Shown piece after piece: positions 1 through 9,463 of a stretch of DNA of 62,575 nt (positions are counted from its first letter, which is position 1; every line of letters starts with the position of its first letter). The position numbers were made by a program, and so were the translations under genes. Below the pieces are notes generated by a model. That model was given only the letters and a program-made list of their open reading frames with translations, did not search any database and was not told the origin of the DNA. Origin of the DNA: Calditrichota bacterium (GTDB taxonomy: Bacteria; Calditrichota; Calditrichia; Calditrichales; J004); the NCBI GenBank assembly GCA_024277115.1, contig JAJRVW010000197.1:1-62575 (forward strand). Direction: 5' to 3'.

Positions 1-653
1 TCAATTTTTGCGATTATGGGAACCGGGTTTTCACCCATCATATTTCTTAAATCCCGAATATCCTGGGCTTCCCGCACAAAAGAGAGCGCAACATAATCAA
101 CACCATGTTTTAGGCCAAATTTCAAATCCTCAATATCTTTTTTTGTCATGGATGGTTCAGAAACTTCTACGCCGGGAAGGTTAATCCCTTTCCGGTCATA
201 TAATATCCCGCCAATTACAACCTCGCAAAAAACTTCCGTATCTGTGGTCCGGTCAACCTTAAGCTGGATAAGTCCATCATTTATTAAAATATTATCATCG
301 GGTTTTACATCGTTTGGCAGGTTTTTGTAAGACGTGCTCACAATATATTGTGTACCGGGGACATCATCGGTTACGATGGTAAACAGCTCGCCCGGTTTTA
401 CGGTTACGCATCCCTCGGCAAAATGACCGATACGAATTTTGGGGCCCTGAAGGTCCATAAGAACCGCAATGGGTTTACCAATCTTTTTTGAAACCTTGCG
501 AATGAGTTTAATGTTGTCCAGATGGCTTTCGTGCGTGCCATGAGAAAAATTGAGGCGGGCAACATCCATCCCCGAGCGTGCAAGTTTAGTAAGCATTTCT
601 TCTGTGTTACTCGTCGGGCCGATGGTACAAATAATTTTTGCGCGTTTTTGCAT
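1..653 (-). CDS. pyk: Pyruvate kinase, N-terminal part (cut by window edge)
   Basis: Catalyses the last step of glycolysis, phosphoenolpyruvate plus ADP to pyruvate plus ATP, in the cytoplasm. The reverse strand from an ATG at 653 opens with MQKRAKIICTIGP, the typical pyruvate kinase start. It continues with ARLNFSHGTHESH (substrate and metal loop) and MDLQGPKIRIG, then the small B domain, then LSFVREAQDI. It reaches PIIAKI, the strand carrying the catalytic lysine, when the window ends. About 217 residues are visible of the usual 470 or more; the rest lies to the left. The gene stands alone on this strand here, with 163 bases separating it from the peptidase gene upstream. Identification is very secure. 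Note that pyruvate phosphate dikinase is also present in the window, so both directions between PEP and pyruvate are served. Confidence 0.96.
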   Translation of the reverse strand, partial: MQKRAKIICTIGPTSNTEEMLTKLARSGMDVARLNFSHGTHESHLDNIKLIRKVSKKIGKPIAVLMDLQGPKIRIGHFAEGCVTVKPGELFTIVTDDVPGTQYIVSTSYKNLPNDVKPDDNILINDGLIQLKVDRTTDTEVFCEVVIGGILYDRKGINLPGVEVSEPSMTKKDIEDLKFGLKHGVDYVALSFVREAQDIRDLRNMMGENPVPIIAKI

Positions 654-816
654 AAGTTTTAGTTCACATTAAAAGATACTTTAGTTTTAGATATTTTCCT
701 TATCGTACAAAACTAAAAAATCTTTGGGCATAAAGATTTTTATATCAGCACTAACAGTAGACTACTCTGCCCGTAAATATGTTTATCTGCTGTTTCTAAT
801 AACTTTTCAAAATTAT

Positions 817-2463
817 TTATTTTTGCTCAATTTGGAAAATCGGCTTGATGTCCACCGGGATATCTGAGAGCTTTTTAATCATACGTTCCATCACCGGGGA
901 CATAACGATATACTTTTTCATTATGGCCTTCGAAGCCTCATAGTCGCCTTTTGCCTCGATCATCAATAACTCCGTAGCCAAAGATGTTAAAGCATCATTT
1001 ATCTTTGAATAATCAATACTAAGGCGGTCATTTTTTTTATCAAATTTGTAAGCGCCCTTCTCAAATAAATAATTAAAGATCAGCGCATTGCCCCCGCCGT
1101 GGGCTTCATTGATCCCAAAACGAATAGAGCGAAATATCCCGGCAAGGAAGGAAGGCCAAATCTCTTTTTCAAACTCTTTTGGGTAGATGCCCTTCTCTAT
1201 CATGAACAAATTATTATACATACCTAAAACATCTGCTTTGCATTCTTCGATGGTTGAATAGGTTTCTTTCAGCTCAATTTTAACCTCTGTCTTATTGCCA
1301 TCTTTAACGATATTTCCCGGGCCGATCCCATGGCTCATTTCATGCATTAAAGTATGATTGAAAAATCCGGAGAAGGTAACATAAGGCAAATCATCGCTTG
1401 TCATAATTAATTTAGCGATTGGGATAACCTGTTTCTTAAATTTTGCTTCGTGCAGACTTTTCAACATCACTTTTTTTGAGCCTTTTGCCTCGCGCACTTT
1501 TTCGTTATTGGGCAAATTAAAAGCAATGGTCTGGATTCCGGCTTTTGTATCGCCGGAGTAAAGTACTTCCTGAACAACAACTATTGGCGACTCAGAACCA
1601 CGGTTGAAGTTTTTATGCTCCTCCGGTATGGGTAAATGCTTTTCCATATCATTTAAGAAACAGCCAAATACTTTTAGCTTTTCACTTTCTTCGGGATCGC
1701 GAACGGTAAGAAAACACTCAAAGGCCGCTTTATAATTGAACATTTCATCTTCATAAACCTCGTACGGGCCGATTACAACTTCGATATCATGATCTTTTAA
1801 ATCCATCCAGGCCATGTCGCTTTCAAAATAGTCATTGGTTTCAAAAGCGGTTGCGCGGGTTTCCAGATAGTTTTTCAAAGTCGGGTTATCTGCGTATTCC
1901 GCTGCCTCGCGAAGCAGTTTTGCGGCGCGTCCAAGTGGCTCTTTATAAAACTCGGAATAAGGGATGGCAATGAGTTTATCATCCTTACGCCGAATGACAG
2001 TGAATTCAGAGACAAAAGCATCTTTGTCTTCCGGATGGTCCACAATCCATTTTTCAAATTCTTCTTTTGTCATATCTTCGGGATAAAAATTAGCGCCGGC
2101 CGGTTTTTTATAATCGCCATAAAAGGCCTTGTTATGGTCCAAACGATCAAATGGCCCGTACATTATCTCAAAATACTGCAATACTTTTTTATCATTTTCA
2201 TTTTTAGATTTTTCCAACTCAGATTTGATCTCCAAGTTTTTACTGAAAACCTGTTCTAAAAATATTTCATCCATAATTTGGGCTGCCTGGCTCAGTTTAT
2301 CGACCACGATTTTTTGACGGTCATCTAATATTGACTCATCATATTTTAATAATGTGGGCGAAAATTGTGCAACCTTTTGATCAATCATATTTTTTTTCTC
2401 ACTATTTTTTTGACACGAAATAATCAACACGCTAAATATTAAAAAGTAAACAAGTTTAAACAT
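817..2463 (-). CDS. M49-family (dipeptidyl peptidase III-like) lipoprotein peptidase with HExxH motif
   Basis: Predicted zinc metallopeptidase of family M49, anchored as a lipoprotein. The N-terminus MFKLVYFLIFSVLIISCQ is a lipoprotein signal with the cysteine after LIIS. The zinc site is HEMSHGIGPG, and the second family motif is EECKADVLGMYN, which supplies the third zinc ligand. M49 enzymes classically have a six-residue HExxxH motif; this one has the five-residue HExxH form, known to me from Caldithrix abyssi DPP III and from the DPP III-like part of plant Nudix hydrolase 3. A Met four codons further upstream (2475) is possible, but GAGG lies six bases before the 2463 ATG and nothing similar precedes the other, so I chose 2463. 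The length of about 548 residues fits short bacterial M49 members. It probably trims peptides in the periplasm or at the outer membrane. The family call is good; the substrate is unknown. Confidence 0.85.
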   Translation of the reverse strand: MFKLVYFLIFSVLIISCQKNSEKKNMIDQKVAQFSPTLLKYDESILDDRQKIVVDKLSQAAQIMDEIFLEQVFSKNLEIKSELEKSKNENDKKVLQYFEIMYGPFDRLDHNKAFYGDYKKPAGANFYPEDMTKEEFEKWIVDHPEDKDAFVSEFTVIRRKDDKLIAIPYSEFYKEPLGRAAKLLREAAEYADNPTLKNYLETRATAFETNDYFESDMAWMDLKDHDIEVVIGPYEVYEDEMFNYKAAFECFLTVRDPEESEKLKVFGCFLNDMEKHLPIPEEHKNFNRGSESPIVVVQEVLYSGDTKAGIQTIAFNLPNNEKVREAKGSKKVMLKSLHEAKFKKQVIPIAKLIMTSDDLPYVTFSGFFNHTLMHEMSHGIGPGNIVKDGNKTEVKIELKETYSTIEECKADVLGMYNNLFMIEKGIYPKEFEKEIWPSFLAGIFRSIRFGINEAHGGGNALIFNYLFEKGAYKFDKKNDRLSIDYSKINDALTSLATELLMIEAKGDYEASKAIMKKYIVMSPVMERMIKKLSDIPVDIKPIFQIEQK

Positions 2464-2676
2464 ACAAAGCCTCATACGGTTTGTTGTAGATGATCAAATC
2501 CCCTAAGGAAAAAAATTAAAGAGGGAATTTTGAATTATTTTTTTAGATTAAAGTTTGATAAATTACAGGCTCACTCTTTTTTTATCAAATATTGTGATCA
2601 GAAATGTTCGATTTATAAAGATTTTTTTTTAGATTACGTTTTTTCAAAATACAAATACTCTGAACAAGGAAAATGA

Positions 2677-4032
2677 ATGAAAGTTTTTGACAATATTTTA
2701 GAAGCAATTGGCAACACACCGATTATTAAATTAAACAAGCTCGTCCCATCCAATCAGGCCAATGTGTACGCAAAGCTGGAATACATGAATCCCGGTGGAA
2801 GTATTAAGGACCGTATCGCCAAGCACATTGTAAACAAAGCCGAAGAAAATAATAAACTTAGCGAAGGTGGAACCATCGTAGAAAACACATCCGGCAATAC
2901 GGGCGCCGGCCTGGCCATGGTTGCCGCGGTAAAAGATTATAATGCCATTTTCACAATCCCCGATAAAATGAGTTCTGAAAAGATAAATTTCATGAAGGCT
3001 TTTGGGGCAAAGGTTGTTGTGACGCCCACAAATGTTCCTGCGGATTCCCCGCAAAGTTATTATGAAACCGCAAAACGCATCCATAAAAATACAGACAATT
3101 CTTTTTATGTAAATCAATATCACAACCCGGATAACCCTGAAGCCCACTACAAATTTACCGGCCCTGAATTATGGGAGCAGATGGAAGGAAAGATCGATTA
3201 TTTTGTTGCAGGGATTGGCACAGGTGGGACCTTAAGCGGTGTCGCTAAATATTTGAAGGAAAAAAATCCTGATATAAAAGTGATCGCTGTGGACCCGATC
3301 GGTTCTGTTTTTTATGACTATTTTAAGCACGGAAAACCCGGTGAGCCTAATGTGTATAAACTCGAAGGCATCGGTGAGGATATGATGGTTGACGCCATGG
3401 ATTTCAACGTGGTGGATGACATTTACCAGGTCAGTGATATTGACGGATTTGAGACCTGCCGGTTAATGGCGCGTAAAGAAGGTATATTTGGCGGAGGTTC
3501 ATCGGGAGCAGCAGTTTGGGGCGCATTACAGGTGGCAAAAAGTTTACCCGCCGATAAAAATGTTGTAACCATCTTGCCTGACACAGGTTTTAGGTACCTC
3601 TCAAAAGTTTATAATGATGAATGGATGCGTGATAACGGATTACTAAAAACCGATAACACAGGATTAATCGGTGATTTAAGTGAAAACAATCCAAAACAGC
3701 TTGTTACAACAAACAGCCAGGCTTTGATTCGGGATGTGATTTCTATAATGAAAAATAAAAATATTTCACAAATGCCGGTCATTGACGATGGAAAAATAAT
3801 TGGGTTAATTAGTGAATCTTCTATTCTTGATTATATGTTAAGCAGTGGTTCCTCTTCTTCAAATACAATCACCCAGTTAGTACGCACCCATTTTAGTTCT
3901 GTTGAGAAAGATACGCCGGTATTTAAAGTTCTTGACTTGTTGAAATCCGGAGAGAATGCTGTTTTAGTAATGGATGCTGGGAAATTAGATAATATTTTTA
4001 CAAAAATAGATTTAATCGATTTTTTAAGCTAA
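2677..4032 (+). CDS. Cystathionine beta-synthase (PLP domain plus CBS pair)
   Basis: A PLP-dependent enzyme of the cysteine synthase/cystathionine beta-synthase family, condensing serine (or an activated serine) with homocysteine or sulfide. The catalytic domain (about residues 1-325) starts with ILEAIGNTPIIKLNKLV. It has the PLP lysine in NPGGSIKDRIA, the substrate loop NTSGNTGAGLA, and the phosphate-binding GIGTGGTLSG. About residues 335-451 form a CBS-domain pair (for example SQMPVIDDGKIIGLISES), which separates this 451-residue protein from plain O-acetylserine sulfhydrylases of about 310 residues. The start is supported by AAGGA just upstream. It is transcribed divergently from the M49 gene across a 200-base AT-rich spacer. 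A cysteine synthase role cannot be excluded from sequence alone. Confidence 0.9.
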   Translation: MKVFDNILEAIGNTPIIKLNKLVPSNQANVYAKLEYMNPGGSIKDRIAKHIVNKAEENNKLSEGGTIVENTSGNTGAGLAMVAAVKDYNAIFTIPDKMSSEKINFMKAFGAKVVVTPTNVPADSPQSYYETAKRIHKNTDNSFYVNQYHNPDNPEAHYKFTGPELWEQMEGKIDYFVAGIGTGGTLSGVAKYLKEKNPDIKVIAVDPIGSVFYDYFKHGKPGEPNVYKLEGIGEDMMVDAMDFNVVDDIYQVSDIDGFETCRLMARKEGIFGGGSSGAAVWGALQVAKSLPADKNVVTILPDTGFRYLSKVYNDEWMRDNGLLKTDNTGLIGDLSENNPKQLVTTNSQALIRDVISIMKNKNISQMPVIDDGKIIGLISESSILDYMLSSGSSSSNTITQLVRTHFSSVEKDTPVFKVLDLLKSGENAVLVMDAGKLDNIFTKIDLIDFLS

Positions 4033-4187
4033 TGGCGTTTAAGAACTGTAAAAAAAATCAATTTCATCGAGTTGAAATAAATTAATAAATAGATTTACTT
4101 TTTATTATTACAAAAATAGAATAAATTCCATCTCCTAAAAATTTAATTTTTAAGAGTATTAAAATTCTGTCGACCTTATGAAGTCGC

Positions 4188-4208
4188 TTTGTTTTTGAAA
4201 GAAACAAA
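4188..4208. repeat. Small inverted repeat between CBS gene and TPR gene
   Basis: TTTGTTT (4188-4194) can pair with AAACAAA (4202-4208) around a seven-base loop. There is no GC core and no T-run on the plus side, so a terminator is unlikely. It sits about 20 bases before the start of the next gene and could affect its translation. Confidence 0.3.
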
Positions 4209-4228
4209 AAACCAAATTGGAAAATTTA

Positions 4229-6046
4229 ATGAAATTCAGAATTACTTTTTTTCTACTTTTAACTTTCCTCACCCTCACATTCGCACAGGATAAACGTAAA
4301 GTTGCCCTTGTACCACTCAGTAATAAAGGCAACAATTCAATTGACTGGATTTCTGGCGGTGTAGAATATTTGCTCTATAATAAACTTTCTGTACTGTCTG
4401 GCTTTTATGTAATAGACAAAAACTCAATTAAAAGTGTCCTAAATGAAATTTCCTACAGAAAAGGTGCATTAAACAGCCGTACAGCTTCCCAAATTGGGCG
4501 ATTGGTAAATGCTCAGGTTACTGTCTCTGGTACATATGTGGATTCTGCTTCTCAAATTAATTTTGAAATTCTTTATCATAATACGGGAAATGGAAAGCTG
4601 ATATATACCGAACGGTTCTCGGCTTCAAAAACAGATATGGTCGGGGTAACCAATAAAATTGTTCAGCAATTGCTTCATATCTCTGGAATACCCGTATCCT
4701 CGCAAGAACGTACTTTGATGAACAGGACCTTAACAAACAATAATAAGGCCTTTGAAAGTTTTATTAAGGCGTATATTGAAAACCGGAAAGCACGGCCGAA
4801 CTCAAACATTGTTATTGGCCTTTTTAAAGAGGCCATTGCTAAGGATAAAAATTTTTGGGAGGCATATTATAACTTGGGGATACTTTATTTTAACACAAAA
4901 AAATATCCACAAGCCTTGGCACAATTTAATAAAATAATAAAAGCCCTTCCCAATTTTGATAAACCCTATTATGGTCGTGGATTGATTTATGAAAAAGAAA
5001 AAAAATATGCTTTAGCCTTAGCGGATTTTAAAAAAGTAACAGAATTTAATCCAAATGATCCCAAGCCATTTTATTATCTTGGAAAAATTAGCATTCTTGA
5101 TAAAAATTATACCGATGCAAAAAAATACCTGGATCAATCCACGGAGTTAAACCCGGATTATGCCCCGGCTTATTTTGAATATGGCAACTTACTTGTCGCC
5201 CAAAAGAATATCCGTAAGTCAATTGCAGATTATCGAAAAGCAGTAGAGCTTGCCCCATTAAATAAGAAATACCGGCAAACGCTGGGTGAGGTTTATTACC
5301 GTACACAGATTTTTTATAATGCTTTGATAGAGTTTAATGCCATATTGAAAAGAGACCCAAATAATGCGGTTGCAAATTTTATGAAGGGCGTAACAATCTA
5401 TAAACAAGCGGTTTTAGAAGAGCTGGTTGAAGCATTTCTTGATTTACTCGATGAAAGCACAAATGGAAAAAAAGCTGTATCGGAAAATAAATTTAAAAAA
5501 ACTACCGGGATCGACCCCATAAAAAAACGCGAAGTTTATCAGGACATGGTCGATGCATTTACGAAAGCATCTCAGGCAAGGCCCAAATTTATGCAGGCTA
5601 CATTTAACCTCGCATTAACCTACCTGGAGATGGGTAATTATAATTTAGCAGAAAATTATTTTAAGAAAACAATATTGATTGTCCCTAACCTGGTTAAGGC
5701 CCATACAAAGCTTGCAGAAGTTTTTGAAAAAACAGATCGTCTGCCACAGGCCATAGAGCAATACAAAAAAGTTTTTTATATTGCTCCTTCTATTTTTGTA
5801 CGAAAGCCCACCCTGGGACCGGAGCACCAGTATAAAAATGTGTTAAAGATTTTCCTGAAAGACCTAGATACTAAAATCAAGCGTAACCCAAACGATGCCC
5901 GGTCAAATCTTGTTTTGGCAAAAGTTTTTCGTGCACAGGGATTTAACGGGAAAGCGGCAAATATTTTAAGAAGTATTTTAAATAAAAGCCCACGTAACAG
6001 AGAAGCAAAATCACTACTCGCAAAAATTGAAAAAGGACAGAGATAA
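4229..6046 (+). CDS. Secreted CsgG/FlgO-like plus TPR-repeat protein
   Basis: A periplasmic or outer-membrane-associated scaffold protein of about 605 residues. The signal peptide is MKFRITFFLLLTFLTLTFAQ. Residues about 22-165 resemble the CsgG/FlgO-type domain: VALVPLSNKG, a predicted helix ISGGVEYLLYNKL, then FYVIDKNSIKSVL and a VNAQVTVSGTYV strand. From about residue 190 to the end there are at least nine TPR motifs, such as WEAYYNLGILYFNTKKYPQA, AYFEYGNLLVAQKNIRKSIA and KAHTKLAEVFEKTDRLPQAI. I chose the ATG at 4229 over an upstream TTG at 4217 because the signal peptide begins there. No catalytic residues are seen. Proteins of this layout are common in FCB bacteria and probably organise envelope complexes; the exact role is unknown. 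Confidence 0.75.
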   Translation: MKFRITFFLLLTFLTLTFAQDKRKVALVPLSNKGNNSIDWISGGVEYLLYNKLSVLSGFYVIDKNSIKSVLNEISYRKGALNSRTASQIGRLVNAQVTVSGTYVDSASQINFEILYHNTGNGKLIYTERFSASKTDMVGVTNKIVQQLLHISGIPVSSQERTLMNRTLTNNNKAFESFIKAYIENRKARPNSNIVIGLFKEAIAKDKNFWEAYYNLGILYFNTKKYPQALAQFNKIIKALPNFDKPYYGRGLIYEKEKKYALALADFKKVTEFNPNDPKPFYYLGKISILDKNYTDAKKYLDQSTELNPDYAPAYFEYGNLLVAQKNIRKSIADYRKAVELAPLNKKYRQTLGEVYYRTQIFYNALIEFNAILKRDPNNAVANFMKGVTIYKQAVLEELVEAFLDLLDESTNGKKAVSENKFKKTTGIDPIKKREVYQDMVDAFTKASQARPKFMQATFNLALTYLEMGNYNLAENYFKKTILIVPNLVKAHTKLAEVFEKTDRLPQAIEQYKKVFYIAPSIFVRKPTLGPEHQYKNVLKIFLKDLDTKIKRNPNDARSNLVLAKVFRAQGFNGKAANILRSILNKSPRNREAKSLLAKIEKGQR

Positions 6047-6055
6047 TCTGTCCTT
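6033..6055. terminator. Bidirectional intrinsic terminator overlapping two stop codons
   Basis: AAGGACAGA (6033-6041) pairs with TCTGTCCTT (6047-6055) around a five-base loop. A-rich sequence lies on the left and a T-rich tail (ATATTTTATTT) on the right, so it can terminate both the TPR gene (plus) and aroC (minus). The TPR stop codon (6044-6046) lies partly in the loop, and the aroC stop (6054-6056) overlaps the right arm. Confidence 0.75.
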
Positions 6056-7205
6056 ATATTTTATTTAATCTTTCCAAATAAGCAGCATACGATGATTGAA
6101 TATCCTCCATCGTATCCGTTCCAAACTTCTCCAAAAAGGCATTGGCAAGTACCGGGGCAACAACCGCTTCGGCGATAACCGAACAGGCAGGAACAGCAGT
6201 AACATCACTCCGTTCCACATGGGCCGTGTATGCTTCTTTAGTTTTTATATCAACCGAGGCCAAAGGCTTCATTAAGGTTGGGATAGGCTTCATCGCAAGC
6301 CTAAGCACAATGTCATCGCCCGTGCTCATACCGCCTTCAATACCACCCGCATTATTTGTTTTACGGGAAAATTTATTATCCGAATAGAGGATTTCGTCAT
6401 GCACTTTGGAGCCGGGCGTCCTTGCTGCATCAAATCCCATTCCAACCTCAACACCTTTAACAGCCTGGATCGACATGAGTGCAAAAGCCAATTGTGCGTC
6501 CAGCTTTCTATCCCATTGGACATAACTGCCAAGTCCCGGAGGTGTATTTTTAATAACAACCTCAATAATACCGCCGGCCGTATCGCCCTCCTCTTTTGCC
6601 TGGTCAATAAATGCAATCATTTCTTGCTGCGCATCCTTATCCAAACAACGAACGGGTGATTTATCAGCTTCCTCGGAAATATTGGAGATATTAGGACAAA
6701 CACTCTTTGCCTTAACAGGGCCTAATTCAATTACATGCGATTGAACCGAAATATTAAAGGCATAAAGCAGCTCTTTGGCAAAAGCGCCCGCAGCCACTCG
6801 CATAGCTGTTTCGCGTGCACTGGAGCGTTCTAATACATTGCGCATATCCGCAAAGTCATATTTCATCGCCCCTGCCAAATCGGCATGTCCCGGCCTGGGC
6901 TTGGTCACCTCCTTTTTAGAGGTTCCTTCCCCAATGGCCATTATGTCTGTCCAGTTTTTCCAGTCCTTGTTGCGCAATAAAAAACTGACAGGGCTGCCCA
7001 GTGTCTTTTTAAAACGTACGCCTGACAATATTTCTATTTTATCTTGCTCAATCTGCTGTCTTCGGCCCCTGCCATAGCCTTGTTGACGACGAAACAATTC
7101 ATGGTTTAGACGTTCTAAATTCAATTCAAGATTTGCCGGTAAGCCTTCAACAATACTTACAAGGCCGGGGCCATGTGATTCCCCGGCGGTTAAATATCGG
7201 ATCAT
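6054..7205 (-). CDS. aroC: Chorismate synthase
   Basis: Final step of the shikimate pathway: EPSP to chorismate, FMN-dependent, cytoplasmic. It shows the family signatures in order: MIRYLTAGESHGPGL at the N-terminus, RRQQGYGRGRRQQIE, RPGHADLAGAMKYDFADMRNVLERSSARETA, GDTAGGIIEVV, and near the C-terminus NNAGGIEGGMSTG and RSDVTAVPA. At 383 residues it is full length. It lies 30 bases downstream of the isocitrate dehydrogenase gene on the same strand, so the two are probably co-transcribed, and it ends in a shared bidirectional terminator. Chorismate feeds phenylalanine and tyrosine synthesis. This may be relevant to the aromatic-selecting adenylation domain in this window, but that link is only contextual. 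Confidence 0.97.
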   Translation of the reverse strand: MIRYLTAGESHGPGLVSIVEGLPANLELNLERLNHELFRRQQGYGRGRRQQIEQDKIEILSGVRFKKTLGSPVSFLLRNKDWKNWTDIMAIGEGTSKKEVTKPRPGHADLAGAMKYDFADMRNVLERSSARETAMRVAAGAFAKELLYAFNISVQSHVIELGPVKAKSVCPNISNISEEADKSPVRCLDKDAQQEMIAFIDQAKEEGDTAGGIIEVVIKNTPPGLGSYVQWDRKLDAQLAFALMSIQAVKGVEVGMGFDAARTPGSKVHDEILYSDNKFSRKTNNAGGIEGGMSTGDDIVLRLAMKPIPTLMKPLASVDIKTKEAYTAHVERSDVTAVPACSVIAEAVVAPVLANAFLEKFGTDTMEDIQSSYAAYLERLNKI

Positions 7206-7235
7206 AATATTCTGTTTTTTTGTGATTATTTATTT

Positions 7236-8261
7236 TTAACGTAGAAGTTTAATCTTTGCAATAAGCGCTTCAACCATTTCATCCGTTGTGGCATTGCCGC
7301 CCATATCCGGTGTAAGGTGTTTTTTCTCAGAAAGAAACAGGACCGTTGCTGCCTGTACTCGGTCAGCATCTTTGCCGTACCCCATATAGCGCAGCATCAT
7401 ATTTGCTGATAAGATTGTTGCTAGTGGGTTTGCAATGCCTTTTCCCGCAATATCCGGCGCACTGCCATGAACTGATTCGAACACAGCTATATTTTCAGCA
7501 ATATTTGCCCCGGGAACAACGCCCAACCCACCAACCAATCCTGCGGCAAGGTCAGAGATAATATCCCCGTATAAATTGCCAAGGACCATTACATCAAATT
7601 GTTCAGGGTGCATCACCATCTGCATGGCACAATTATCTACAATAATTTCCTTATAGGTAATGTCCGGGTATTTGATGGCCACTTTCCGAACACTGTCTAA
7701 AAACAGGCCATCACTTTTTTTCATGATATTTGCTTTATGCACTGCATGGACTGTATGCCGTCCTTTTTCAATAGCCCATTCAAACGCCGCTTTTGCAATA
7801 CGTGTCGAGGCTTTCTCTGTGATAATTTTAAGGCTTTGCGCAACACCGGGCGCGATATCATTTTCCATCCCGGAATAAAGGTCTTCCGTATTCTCTCTAA
7901 AAATTACAAGGTCGATTGGCTTATGATGGATTGAAATTCCCATAGCCGACCGGACCGGACGGATATTTGCATATAAATCCAGCGTTTTACGCAAACCAAC
8001 ATTTACTGAAGTAAAGCCCTCACCAATCGGTGTTGTGATCGGCCCTTTTAATCCTATTTTGTTTTTTTTGATTGAGGCAATTGTCTCGTCCGGCAATGTT
8101 GTACCGTGCTTCTCGATTGCCCCTGCCCCCGCATCCATTATTTCCCAATCGACTATTACGCCGGCAGCTGCGACGACTTTGCGCGCCGCAGAAGTTACTT
8201 CCGGGCCTATGCCGTCGCCCGGTAATAATGTAACATTATGAACTTTTTGTTTTCCTGCCAT
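7236..8261 (-). CDS. NAD-type isocitrate dehydrogenase (beta-decarboxylating dehydrogenase family)
   Basis: Oxidative decarboxylation of isocitrate to 2-oxoglutarate in the TCA cycle. The family frame is clear: [13 protein letters not shown] at the N-terminus, [20 protein letters not shown], the substrate-binding [30 protein letters not shown] with the catalytic lysine, VDNCAMQMV with a metal-binding aspartate, and [16 protein letters not shown] for the nucleotide site. The 341-residue length, the [15 protein letters not shown] segment and the FRENTEDLY loop resemble mitochondrial IDH3 and short bacterial NAD-IDH rather than the 400-residue NADP enzyme or LeuB. Isopropylmalate or homoisocitrate dehydrogenase is the main alternative. 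It is first of a two-gene run with aroC and diverges from metF. Confidence 0.85.
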   Translation of the reverse strand: MAGKQKVHNVTLLPGDGIGPEVTSAARKVVAAAGVIVDWEIMDAGAGAIEKHGTTLPDETIASIKKNKIGLKGPITTPIGEGFTSVNVGLRKTLDLYANIRPVRSAMGISIHHKPIDLVIFRENTEDLYSGMENDIAPGVAQSLKIITEKASTRIAKAAFEWAIEKGRHTVHAVHKANIMKKSDGLFLDSVRKVAIKYPDITYKEIIVDNCAMQMVMHPEQFDVMVLGNLYGDIISDLAAGLVGGLGVVPGANIAENIAVFESVHGSAPDIAGKGIANPLATILSANMMLRYMGYGKDADRVQAATVLFLSEKKHLTPDMGGNATTDEMVEALIAKIKLLR

Positions 8262-8325
8262 GAATTCTCCAAATTTGCATTTTTAATAAAATTTAAGTTA
8301 AATAAAAATCAGTTCTCTATAAACA

Positions 8326-8375
8326 TTATAAATTTATAACTTTAATATTAAACAGTATAAATTTATAACTTTAAC
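8326..8375. promoter_or_regulatory. Two 19-bp direct repeats with palindromic core, metF/IDH divergent spacer
   Basis: The sequence TATAAATTTATAACTTTAA occurs at 8327-8345 and again at 8356-8374, 29 bases apart. Each copy contains the palindrome ATAAATTTAT, the second nested in a longer AT palindrome. The pair lies in the 257-base spacer between two divergently transcribed genes, a position fitting a regulator operator or promoter elements. The high A+T content weakens the case. Confidence 0.4.
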
Positions 8376-8518
8376 ATTTTCTGCAATCGACAGAGTTGAA
8401 GATATATACACATTTTATATTTTCAGTTTATTTAATTAATTTTGATTTTATCCGAAATACTTTAGTTCTGTATGGTTAGTTTTATTTAATTTGATTTTTT
8501 AAAAAATTAGGATGCCCA

Positions 8519-9463
8519 ATGAAAGTAATTGATCATTTAAGCAAGGCAAAAGAAACATTAATTAGTTTTGAGATTATCCCACCTAAACGTGGAGGCGATA
8601 TAAAAAGTTTATTGGCGCTTGTGGACGATCTTGCCCAATATAACCCACCGTTTATCGATATTACCAGCCATGCAGCCGAAGTTATCTACGAAGAAACAAC
8701 GGATGGCATCAAACGCAAAACCAAACGCAAGCGCCCCGGCACGCTTGGCATTTGTGCGTTAATCCAAAAAAAATATAATATTGATGCGGTGCCACATATT
8801 TTATGTCAGGGCTTCACCCGCGAAGAAACTGAAGATTTCATGATCGACCTGCAATATCTGGAAATTGAAAATGTTTTGGCCGTTCGTGGTGACGATACGG
8901 TAAAACCAATCCCTGATGGGCGTACTACAAACGCCTATGCGATCGACCTTGTACGCCAGGTTAATGACATGAACCATGGAAAATATCTAGAATAAAATTT
9001 ACTGGATGCACGGGCAGCGGAGTTCTGTGTAGGAGTGGGCGGTTACCCGGAAAAACATTTTGAAGCGCCAAACCTGGATACGGATATATTACATCTAAAA
9101 GAAAAAATTGATGCGGGAGCTTCGTACATTGTAACACAAATGTTTTACGATAATGCCAAGTTTTTTGAATTTGAAAAAAAATGCAGGGACGCGGGTATTG
9201 AAGCGCCGATCATTCCGGGATTAAAAATATTGACCCGTAAATCAAACCTGAGTTCAATCCCCCGTAATTTTTATATTGACCTTCCTTCTGACCTTACCAA
9301 AGAAGTTATGAAAATGCCTACAAATAATGTGTGTGAAGCAGGCGTTGAGTGGGCGGCATACCAGGTAAACGAATTAATTGCACACGGTGTCCCATCGATC
9401 CATTTTTATGTGATGCAAAATTCAAAGGCAATAAATTCGCTGATGGCAAAATTAAATTTATAA
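8519..9463 (+). CDS. metF: Methylenetetrahydrofolate reductase, interrupted by an in-frame TAA
   Basis: Reduces 5,10-methylene-THF to 5-methyl-THF for methionine synthesis. The first part has the N-terminal strand ISFEIIPPKRGGD, then HILCQGFTREETEDF and VLAVRGDD (folate and FAD site). The second has VGVGGYPEKHFEAPNLDTD, GASYIVTQMFYDN, PIIPGLKIL and a C-terminal GVPSIHFYVMQNS. Both parts are in the same frame, separated only by TAA at 8993-8995 (codon 159). The reading after the stop (NLLDARAAEFCVGVGGYP) continues the family without loss or shift, so this is a point change, perhaps GAA to TAA, rather than a deletion. The undisrupted length of about 313 residues is normal. If real, the stop would abolish the enzyme, since ATG 9035 lies well inside the barrel. 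A sequence error is equally possible. Confidence 0.9.

Noticed and set aside
2035-2317. Plus-strand open frames opposite the M49 peptidase
   Set aside because: They are antisense shadows of a clear gene, with no family features or ribosome binding site.
4188-4208. Hairpin before the CsgG/TPR gene as a terminator of the CBS gene
   Set aside because: The stem is AT-only and no T-run follows; it lies closer to the next start than to the CBS stop.
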